Of a stretch of 64,000 nt of DNA, positions 46,509-56,411 are shown piece by piece. A program made the position numbers and the translations under genes. Under the pieces are notes generated by a model. It searched no databases. It worked only from the letters and a program-made list of their open reading frames with translations, and was not told where the DNA came from. Within the stretch, counting starts at the first letter, position 1. Every line of letters starts with the position of its first letter. Where the stretch lies: assembly GCA_963662155.1 (NCBI GenBank), contig OY759261.1:3040227-3104226 (forward strand). The letters run 5' to 3'. The stretch is from Lamellibrachia columna. Its lineage: Eukaryota; Annelida; Polychaeta; Sabellida; Siboglinidae.

Positions 46509-47557
46509 AGGCTCGTAACCAAGAGGGTTCAGGGGGTTCACGTAACGCCCCCTTTTTGGGAACCCCGTTTTCCAAAAAAATATTAATCCCCTTTTTTAAA
46601 ATGTTAACCCCTTATCATGAACCCCCATCTCAAAAGCGTGAACCACCAATAATATGAAAATAATATTATTTTTACAATAATAGGAAAATAATAATATTGG
46701 TGGGTTCATTCTTTTTTACTGGGGACTCATGCTTTAGAGAGGAGGTTTCACGCTTTTGAGGAGGTTCACATTTTTAGCAAAAAGGCTGTTGACGTTTATG
46801 AAAATAGTGTTATCTTCATATTATTGGGGGGTTCACACTTTTGAGAAGGGGGTTCACTATTTTGGAAAAGGGGGTTCACATTGATGAAAAATAATAAAAA
46901 ATATTGTGGGAGGGGTTCACATTTTTAAAAGGGGGTTTGACATTAAAAAAATTATTATCTTCATGTTATTGGGGGGTTCACACTTTTCAGAAGGGGGTTC
47001 AAATCAAATAATTGTATTATACAACTATCTGATTTGCTGAAACAGAATCTTATTCCAACTATAAAATAATATTGTGTTACCAAGTCACCTCTGCTCTCTG
47101 CCTGTTACCTCAGTTGGTAACAGGCAGAGAGCAGTAGACTATGTACAGACAGTTGCTAAGCCGTTATTCAAACAACATGAAGACTTGTAAGCAGAAAATG
47201 TTATAGTTTCAGAAAATATCTGGTCACTGAAACACCTGAGAGTTAGCAAGTCAGTTACTCTCTTTCTTGTGGTACCATGCTACATGGCCTCCACATATTC
47301 ATAACATAAAGTGACATGCAGGTCTTGGACGGGAGGCAACCTGGTTTCAGCTGGCACTCAGTTTGAAAGAAGCCCGTAGCCAGCTTATAACAAGGGGGTT
47401 CATTTTTCCACAAAACATATTTGAAAAATATATATTTTCTTGATATACTCCAGAGGGCGCCACACATTCACAAGGGGTCATATTTTTGCCAGACTCCAGG
47501 GGCCGCTACAGGTTCACATGGGGTCATATTTACCAAATATAGAGGGTGCCACAAGTA
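46509..47557. mobile_element. G-rich ggggttcac repeat region, probably degraded elements
   Basis: Copy C is interrupted at cttcacaggctcgtaaccaa. Motifs gggggttcac and their complements recur through 46510-47010 and 47385-47540. An inverted pair (gtgaaccaccaataat at about 46636 and attggtgggttca at about 46698) forms a hairpin. A second left-end-like sequence, cccgtagccagc...gggggttca, occurs at about 47365. Likely one or two truncated DNA elements of unknown family. Confidence 0.4.
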
Positions 47558-48591
47558 GGGGAAGGCAGTGTTAGTTGAGCCATTTCTCATTCTTTTTGAT
47601 GTCTAGGGCGCAATCATATTCATAAGTCAAAATTGTTTATACTCACATAAATTATGATTATTAATAGATCATTTTAGACCAAGATAATATATCTAGCATG
47701 CATAAATAATTATATCTAGCTGATTCAAATAGGGTTTGTAAGCTGGCCCAACCAACTTGTCATTTATTGTATCGTAATTGTGTGTTGGAATAAAGGATTG
47801 ATTGATTGATTGATTGATTGATCGATCGATTGAATTAACACTTTGTGTGGGGTAAGTTGAGCCGCAGTGCAGCGTAAGTTGCATAAATGCTTTATTTGTA
47901 TAATTTACATAGGCCTTATATAAAAAAATTCATAACAACTCAGCTAACACATCTACCCAATGGGTACAACACGTCTCTGACAAGTCTACACGATCAATTA
48001 ATAAGTCAACACAATTAATATAGACTCATGTAAATCACAACCAGTGTAACTAACTGCTATTTTGTTGCTATCCAATGTCCCAGTTTGCTCGGTAAAATGA
48101 ATTCCTTGATGTATTTTGGGGTAAAGAATACTCGTCTTTGTTCTTTAACCAGTGCTCAACTAACCCTCCCTTGGGTCATGGGTGGCTCAACTAACCCTCC
48201 CTTGGGTCATGGGTGGCTCAACTAAACCTCCCTTGGGTCATGGGTGGCTCAACTAGCCCCGTTTCGACAATTAAACTTATTTAATTAACTTCTCATTAAT
48301 GCGTGAAGTGATGTAAATAATCCTATTCTCTATACATAGTTACTCCATTTGTAAGTGCACAGACAACAAAGTCTGGTCATGTGCGTTGATAGTTTACACA
48401 CCAGCAGACATTAATCACAATTACTAACATTTTCAAAAACAAAAAACATACTTTTAGCTCACATGTTCTGACCGTTGTGATAAACGTAACCTATTATACG
48501 TCAATCGTGTTATAATAACTTGTTCAATCACTGGGTGGTACCAAGTAACTGTTGCTGCTGTAGTTTACTGAGAAACATGGGTGGCTCAACT
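47558..48591. mobile_element. TA-flanked MITE, copy 1 (right terminus truncated)
   Basis: It begins GGGGAAGGCAGTGTTAGTTG after TA (47556-47557). About 1 kb matches 52260-53237 in inverted orientation. At the right it stops at ggtggctcaact, inside the terminal repeat, where duplicon copy C resumes. It contains a (GATT)n run at 47797-47832 and three 31-bp repeats at 48155-48255 (ctcaactaaccctcccttgg). Confidence 0.8.
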
Positions 48592-49395
48592 TATTTATGC
48601 ATTTGTCAGCTGACATCACTCAACATTTTAAAACAAAGCCCCATCATATCACACTATGGTGCAAAATTGACCAGCAAAAATGACCTTTCAGCATGGACAC
48701 TTATTAAGGACACGGGCTGGTGGGAAGAACTTTTATTTTTTAACTCTGAGTATTGAAATTTCTGGGAACAAAGAATGGAAAGGTAGAAACTGTAAATTTT
48801 TGAGATTTTTAAAACTTGTTATTGTCATAGAAACATCAGCCATATTGACTTTTCAAAGGCCTCAGCGTCTCAGCAACTGTTGGTTCAAATTCAATAAAAA
48901 TTGGCACACAGATACATTGCATAATCCCACGAGGCATGCCATGGAGATAATAACAAATTTTTTTTAGACTTTTGTAAAATAAAAAAAACAATTTCAAATA
49001 TTTGTTGCTGGCCTATGTTTGTACATACTTTTTTGATAATGAATCATGTTATAAAAAAAAATTTGGCATGCCCTTTAGCACACTTTCATCATGTGCTACG
49101 AGAAATGTCAAGAAATTCTGCTGAAAACTAACATAAATGTGCTAAAAATAGGCAACAAAGAATGTAAAAAATGTGTATCTCAGAAAATAACATTAAAAGT
49201 TTGCACATACCAGTTGAAACATTACAATGTCTATAAGCATCACTAGGTGGATGAAACTTTACACACTTGTCCATAGCTTTCTATGAGATGCAACTATAGT
49301 TGTCATGGAAATATGTTGCCATGGAAATGGCAGCCATCTTAATTTTTCACTGGCCTCTGTATCTCTGCAAGTAGCATGCTCTTCAGCAGTATAAA

Positions 49396-49398
49396 TTA

Positions 49399-49448
<50 letters not shown>
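49396..49448. repeat. (TA)n microsatellite
   Basis: Nearly pure ta run beside the MITE, as in copy A. Confidence 0.97.
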
Positions 49449-49451
<3 letters not shown>

Positions 49452-49952
49452 AGACAGAAATCCCAGAATTACAAATCTGAAACAGAATTCGAGATTTTAT
49501 GCAGAATCACTGAATTTTACATGTCAGTTTTTGTCTTTATTTTATCAATTACCCATTAAATAAATGTATAAATAACCCCTCTCCTGATTGTTTATACTAG
49601 GCTGACAGGGGTCTCAACCTCCTATCCCCTACTTGTTTTGGGGCCAACCTCGATCCCATCTCCCACCTGTTTTTGAGGACAACATCCCACAATTTGTTAG
49701 GACCAACGTCCCACTTTCTGCCACACCCCCGTCACTAGGCAAAGAAAAGAAAACGTCCACAGTCACTTTTTATCAATGTTTTGTGTCTCCTGGATAGTGT
49801 GTGACTAGAAGACTAGATTATAAAGCCTGTGAGCAGGAAAACTTGTTATTCAATCATTGTTGTATTGAATATTATTTCATGTAAAATTCAGTGATTCCAT
49901 GTCAAATCGCGAATTCTGTTTCAGATTGGTAATTTTAGAAAATCTGTCTGTT
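49449..49952. mobile_element. Long-TIR MITE, copy 3
   Basis: Inverted arms: aaacagacagaaatccc at the left and ctgtctgttt at the right. The interior matches 6135-6686. Confidence 0.8.
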
Positions 49953-50159
49953 TATGTATTAGTTTATATTATATGGTGTCTGTTATGTGTCTGTTTAATA
50001 ACTGGATACAAACATTGCTAGGCTACTGCCATTTACTGAATTAAAAATACCAGTGATGTAGAGAAAATCAGCTCCCCCGTTATTGTGAAAATGGCCTTAT
50101 ACTATTACAACTACACACATAGAAATTTTTTTTTTAATCTCTATTTAATCGGTACTTGA

Positions 50160-51362
50160 ACAGTACTACACACAAGAGTACCTTGGCTCACAGTACTGCA
50201 TACAACAGTATTTGACTCACAGCACAGCACATAACAGTACCTTGTCTTACAGTATTGCACACAACACTATTTGACTCAAAGTAAAGCACATAACAGTACC
50301 TTGGCTCAGAGTACTGCACACAACAATACCTTGGCTCACAGTATTGCACACAACAGTATTTGACTCACAGTACAGCAGATAACAGTACCTTGGCTAAGAG
50401 TACTGCATACAAAAGTACCTTGTCTCACAGTATTGCACACAACAATATTTGACTAACAGTACTGCACACAACAATACCTTGGCTCACAGTATTGCACACA
50501 ACAGTATTTGACTCACAGTAAACACATAACAGTACCTTGGCTCACAGTACTGCATACAACAGTACCTTGTCTCACAGTATTGCACACAACAATATTTGAC
50601 TAACAGTACTGCACACAACAATACCTTGGCTCACAGTATTGCACACAACAGTATTTGACACACAATACAGCACATAACAGTACCTTGGCTCACAGTACTG
50701 CATACAACAGTACCTTGTCTCACAGTATTGCACACAACAATACCTTGGCTCACAGTATTGCACACAACAGTATTTAATTGACTCACAGTGCAGCATATAA
50801 CAGTACCTTGGCTCACAGTACTGCACACAACAATATATTGGCTCACAGTACTGCAGACAACAGTATTTGACTCACAGCACAACACATAACAGTACCTTGG
50901 CTCACAGTACCTTGGCTCACAGTATTGCACACAACAATATTTGACTCGCAGTACTGCACACAACAATACCTTGGCTCACAGTACTGCACAAAACAGTATT
51001 TGACTCACAGCACAGCACATAACAGTACCTTGGCTCACAGTACTGCACACAACAATACCTTGGCTCACAGTATTGCACACAACAGTATATAATTGATTCA
51101 CAGCACAACACATAACAGTACCTTGGCTCACAGTACTGCATACAACAGTACCTTGTCTCACAGTATTGCACACAACAGTATTTGACTCATAGCACAGCAC
51201 ATAACAGTACTTTGGCTCACAGTACTGCACACAACAATACCTTGTCTCACAGTACTGCGTACAACAGTAGTTGACTCACAGTACTACACACAACAGTACT
51301 CCCTTTTGTTCACAGTACTGCACACAACAGTACTTTGGCTCATAATACTGCACACTTTATTT
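50160..51362. repeat. 30-bp minisatellite, about 40 degenerate copies
   Basis: Same family as 41745-42445 (cagtactgcacacaacag), but more degenerate. It alternates with a cagcacagcacataacag variant and has indels that break a strict period. Confidence 0.9.
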
Positions 51363-52257
51363 GCTGCAAATAACAGTACTTTGCATATCATATCAGTATT
51401 AATATTTAGCGCACAAGGCATCTTAGCTAGTTCAGTGACCTTTTTTGTTTTTTGTCTGTGTTCAACATTTCCACCAAACGCAATCGCTGCTTGGAAGCCA
51501 TCTTGTATGTATAATCTAGTTTGTCCACACTCCGTCCGGTGGCATCATTGTTGACAATGCAGGGATAAAAAACAGCGAGGCTTGTTGTATGCCAGGGGAA
51601 ACACTGATTCCATATGAAATCATCCTGCAGTATTCTTGAGCCCCTCCGATGTTGTGTTTATGGCACACTTGTTGGACCTGTTGTGAAATTTACCTATGCC
51701 AAATTTCAGACTAGTGAGTGAAATAGTTTGAGAGTTATTGCATATTAATGATAAAAAATAGTGTTACTTAACGTATATGTAGACACAACTTCGACACTAA
51801 TGGTGCTAATGTACTGATATTTCTCCGCAAGCACCTTAAACGTTTGTCACAGCCACCTTCGTCAGTCGTCGTCGGGGCTTTGCCTCGACATCATTACTCC
51901 GACTTATGGTTGGAACTTGGCATTTCTGCGGTAGAAAATTCTTTGTGGACTAGTAAAATATATAACATGGCTAAAAAACTCTGATGCTACACAAATTTTG
52001 TTTCAACTCCTGAAATATATTACGATATGACAAAAATCCCTTACTTAGCAGGCAGTAGCGTACATATTTGATTACACTTAAGCAGCTAAAATAATATTTA
52101 CTGACGGGGCTAGAAATGGATCCTGGGTGACAGGCAGTTGAGATCCTAGTTGATGGAGACATTTTCTGATGAAAATATCTTTAATTATGTCTTTCATAAT
52201 GTGCTCCAATTGTGACAATAATCAAATATATTTGAATGAAATAAAAGTTATTATAAG
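51363..52257. other. Unassigned unique DNA
   Basis: No gene or known element. Slightly higher CpG at 51840-51920 (gtcagtcgtcgtcggggc), without any supporting exon. Confidence 0.6.
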
Positions 52258-52259
52258 TA

Positions 52260-53237
52260 GGGGAAGGCAGTGTTAGTTGAGCCACTGGGTTAGTGGAGCC
52301 CCCCATGTTAAGTAGGGGAAGGCAGTGTTAGTTGAGCCACTGGGTTAGTGGAGCCACCCATGTTTCCCAGGAAACTACAGGAGCGACAGTTACATGGTAC
52401 CACGCAGTGATTGAACATGTTATTAGAACACGATTGACGTACAGTAAGTGTCATTTGTCACAATGGTCAGAAAATGTAGTTAAAAGAATGTTTTTTGAAA
52501 TTTTTTCGGAACTTTGTGATTGTGATTAATGTCTGCTGGTGTGTAAACTATCAACGCACGTGACCAGACTTTATTGTCTGTGCACTTACAAATGATTTAA
52601 TTGTGCACAGGGAAGAAGATTATTTACATCACTCCACACATTAATGAGAAGTTAATTAAAACAGCTTAATTGTCAAAATGAGGCTAGTTGAGCCACCCTA
52701 GTCCCAAGGGAGGGTTAGTTGAGCCACCCTAGTCCCAAGGGAGGGTTAGTTGAGCAGCGGTTAAAGAACGAAAACGAGTGTTTTTTATCCCAAAATACAT
52801 CAAGGAATTCATTTTTTCCAGCAAATACATATTAGCAGTTAGTTACACTAGCTGTGATTGGCCTGTAAGGCCACATTAATTAAGTGTGTCAACTTATTAA
52901 TTAAGCATGTAGACTTGTCAGAGACGTGCTGTACTCATAGGGTAGATGTGTTGGCTGAGTTGTTATTAAATTTTAGTAAATGGTCTACGTAATGTTTTGA
53001 AATAAAGCATTTACCTAAGTTACGCTACACTGGCTCTAGGCCAAGTATTAGTTTAGCCACCTTACCAACCCTAGTTGAATCAGCTGCATGTAATTATCTA
53101 TGCATACTAGATGTATTATTTTGGTATAAAATGATCTACTAATAATCATAGTTTATGAGAGTAAAAAAATTTTTTTTTTAAATATTGTGCTCTAGATAAA
53201 AAAAATTAGAAATGGCTCAACTAACACTTCCTTCCCC
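52260..53237. mobile_element. TA-flanked MITE, copy 2 (complete, 978 bp)
   Basis: Inverted termini GGGGAAGGCAGTGTTAG and, at the right, CTAACACTTCCTTCCCC are flanked by TA at 52258-52259 and 53238-53239. The left terminal 55 bp or so is duplicated in tandem (second copy from about 52312). Orientation is opposite to 47558-48591. TA duplication suggests a Tc1/mariner-type mobiliser; family not identified. Confidence 0.85.
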
Positions 53238-53604
53238 TATATGTTGGAGATGTATTGATGGGCAATATTTGAATTTGGTGTACACATGTGGGCAATAATA
53301 GGGGATCGTTTGCTTAACACGTATAATTAACTTAAACATCAGGCAAAGCACAATGTTACTGTTTAGCTAAGTTTCATTTGTCCGCTCTTCACAAAACATG
53401 ATTGAACTAGTCCCTGCTGTCGTTGTGGGCTTGAGTACAGGGAGGGATTGATGAGCTTTTGTTAGGCCACACAAAAATAGTTTGGGCTTCATCAGAAATC
53501 TGGGAGATTTGTACTCCTGTCCAGGAGAACAGGAGATTTGATACAATTAACATGTATGCCGGTTGATCACTTTGACTGATCAGTCAACCACTTTAACTGA
53601 CCAG

Positions 53605-53870
53605 TCAAAAACGAACCCAAGTTGAGATGTTTTTATTAATTTGTTTTACAAGGAATTCCACCATGTGGTCTCTAATTAACGTTTCTAATAATTTGCATAC
53701 AACTGATGTTAAACTCACTGGTCTATAATTGTCTGACTTGTTTCTCAATCCCCCCTTAAATAAATGTGTAACTATTCCATCTTCTAGTGACAAATTAAAC
53801 ATTTTTGCTCTACAATTTCCTTAAGCAGTTTTGGTGGTATCCCATCAACCCAGCCCTGTCATCATCAAAA
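53605..53870 (-). pseudogene. CR1/L2/Jockey-group RT N-terminal fragment
   Basis: The - strand encodes GIVTHLFKGG...DNYRPVSLTSVVCKLLETLI, the first conserved block of non-LTR reverse transcriptases. An upstream piece (GIPPKLLKEIVEQ-like) lies in another frame near 53820-53870. It is frameshifted and truncated. Confidence 0.75.
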
Positions 53871-53975
53871 CCATCTGCTTTAACTCATCTACCTGCATCT
53901 GTACATCTGTAGACATTTCATGGTCCTGCACCCCCTACACTAGAAATAAACATCATCTACCTGAACCTCTCCACG

Positions 53976-54375
53976 AATTTACAAACCTGGACTACACAGC
54001 TAGAACATGTCAATTTACACACCTGGACTACACAGCTAGAACATGTCAATTTACACACCTGGACTACACAGCTAGAACATGTTAATTTACACACCTAGAC
54101 TACACAGCTAGAACATGTCAATTTACACACCTAGACTACACAGCTAGAACATGTCAATTTACACACCTAGACTACACAGCTAGAACATGTCAATTTACAC
54201 ACCTAGACTACACAGCTAGAACATGTCAATTTACATACCTGGACTACACAGCTAGAACATGTCAATTTACACACCTGGACTACACAGCTAGAACATGTCA
54301 ATTTACACACCTGGACTACACAGCTAGAACATGTCAATTTACACATCTGGACTACACAGCTAGAACATGTCAATT
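53976..54375. repeat. 36-bp minisatellite, 11 copies
   Basis: Units around ctagaacatgtcaatttaca. Variant cctgg/cctag changes in blocks. Confidence 0.96.
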
Positions 54376-54785
54376 TACGCTTCGCCTTTACATGCTGTTT
54401 GCACGGCACCATGTTAGAAATTTAATTTATGTTGTTTTATAATCAGTTACGTTTACAATTTATACTGGGTAGTCTTCACAAAGACTGTTTTTGTGTTCAC
54501 ATACACACTTTATGCTGGATTATTTAGGTTTTAATAAAATTTACAAATATGTACTTGCTACTTATTTTCTATCTACCCAGCTGATGACAACAAACCGTAA
54601 TATCACTCGCACTAACAAAATCTCTGACCTTTAAGCTACACTGAATTACTACCTATGGCTAATTTCTAACAACAGATGTCGCTAAAACAAGGTCTCAAGG
54701 TACTCTATGTATAATTAAGTATTCAATTATTTATACAAACATTATGTACCTACTGCTTTATTTCTTCCTAGTCAAATTACAGTGA

Positions 54786-54928
54786 GATGTTAAATGGAAA
54801 ACCCACATCGATAACATCACCCCTAAAGCAAATAAAACTCTCGGGATAATCAAAAGAAACCTACATATGGCTCACAAGAAGTAACGGCGAAAGCATACAC
54901 CACCCTTGTCAGGCCTAAGCTTGCACGC
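54786..54928 (+). pseudogene. CR1/L2/Jockey-group RT C-terminal fragment
   Basis: The + strand encodes KWKTHIDNITPKANKTLG followed by IIKRNL, the block after the RT thumb. A one-base deletion after HKK is followed in another frame by VTAKAYTTLVRPKL. Orientation is opposite to 53605-53870. Confidence 0.75.
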
Positions 54929-55566
54929 GATGGCGGTTCCTCTTCTGAGTGTCGAACCTGATTCAGGTTTCTTCAAAATGTGCAACACCATTGTTGTGGA
55001 CCTATACGCATTTTGTGCTGTTTTCTGATAATGATTCTCATGAAGACGGCTCTATGTCACATTACTTGAAATATGATTTCATCAGGTTTTTCCGCACATG
55101 ATAGTTTTTTTGGTGCTCTGTTATCTGACAAAGCTAATCCTAAGGCCTAGTTCAACTTATTGGATAACTGAATAATTAAGGGTAAATTTGATATCCTACT
55201 GTCTATTTAAACTATTTATTAATTGCATGCATGTTAAGTCTCTCAGAGTCGCTGAGAGACTCCAGGAAATCTATCAAATCTCCCAGTCTCCCGCATGGGA
55301 GGACAAATCTCCCGGATTTGTAATGAAACAAAACCTATTTTTTTTGGCCTCAGCTAACAAAAGATTGTCAATTCCTCCCTTTACGCCCACAACAACAGCA
55401 GGGGTTAGTTTAATTAAGCTTTGTATAGACAGGACAACAGAGACTTGGCTAAACAGTGTCTTTGTGCCTTGGATGTTGTGTTCTTTATACGTGTTAAACG
55501 AACGATCCGTCATTGTGGATCATTGATGTGCACTATGTTAAATGATGCCCATCAATACATCTCCAC

Positions 55567-56180
55567 TTTATAAGATTTCTATTTAGTTCATATATGTTTG
55601 ATCATTGTCATAATCGTGAAACATTACATCATGAAAGAAAAAACTTATTTTTAAAATAGGTTTCCCAAATGCAAAAATACCTAAGTCACCTATGGTCTCA
55701 AATGTATTCATCACAGGATCACAAACTTTGAAGAAAAGAAAATGTTCCAGTTCTAGCCCTGCCATTAATTATTATGTTAGTTGCGCGTGTAATACAATAT
55801 GTAGGCTACTATCAGTCAGGTAAGAAATTTTTGTTGTAAGACAATTTATTTAAGGAACACAACAATTTATTCCTAGACTACTCGGTATCTGAGCAGTAAA
55901 TATGTTATTTTATCACTATTAGTCCACAAAAAAAATTTCAAATGCCACAATTTTTATATTAACATGTCAGTGTACCATTTAATAGTACGTACATATTCAA
56001 TGTATTGGGAACCATAGCTGATCTGGTGTAATTTCTATGCATGGTGAGGATTGTCTTATACCCTGAGACCCTCCGATTTACACGCGGTTCTCCTGCATTT
56101 GCATTTCTGAAACTTAACATGTATGTAATTGTATATTTTAAACAAATGCATAGCATAAATAATATAAACAGTCCCAACAG
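55567..56180. other. Unassigned DNA upstream of the host gene
   Basis: No promoter element or exon recognised. AT-rich, with chance frames only. An untranslated first exon could lie here or further upstream. Confidence 0.5.
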
Positions 56181-56220
56181 TAACATAACATAACATAACA
56201 TAACATAACATAACATAACA
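56181..56220. repeat. (ACATA)n pentanucleotide run
   Basis: Eight or so acata units, leading into the 62-bp repeat. Confidence 0.95.
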
Positions 56221-56400
56221 CTGTAAACACATAACATATATAACACATGTAACATTTGTTGTGTTGTCTGTTGTAAGATACACTGTAAACACATAACATA
56301 TATAACACATGTAACATTTGTTGTGTTGTCTGTTGTAAGATACACTGTAAACACATAACATATGTAACATTTGTTGTGTTGTCTGTTGTAGGATACACTG
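56220..56400. repeat. 62-bp tandem repeat, 3 copies, spanning a splice acceptor
   Basis: Units around cactgtaaacacataacata; the third lacks about 9 bp. The last unit provides the putative acceptor (tctgttgtag, AG at 56390-56391) of the first coding exon. Earlier units read tctgttgtaag and so carry near-identical alternative sites. Confidence 0.9.
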
Positions 56401-56411
56401 TAAACACCGCA

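Larger units (their letters stand above)
48592..50159. other. Duplicon copy C, part 2
   Basis: 48597-48720 matches 5118-5240 of copy A, and 49380-49990 matches 6040-6720, including the long-TIR MITE. The stretch 48720-49380 is not matched elsewhere and has no recognisable gene. It carries two related cagccat...ggcctc blocks near 48830 and 49340. Confidence 0.7.
53243..55566. mobile_element. Foldback-type element with about 300-bp inverted arms
   Basis: 53243-53545 is repeated inverted at 55268-55566 (shared strings gagatgtattgatgggc and tcaaatctccc). It begins 4 bp after the MITE target site. The interior holds two CR1-like RT fragments in opposite orientation and a 36-bp array. Frames inside the right arm are not genes. 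Confidence 0.7.

Noticed and set aside
55188..55526. 112-codon + strand frame
   Set aside because: It lies largely in the right arm of the foldback element, whose inverted copy at 53243-53545 does not keep the frame.
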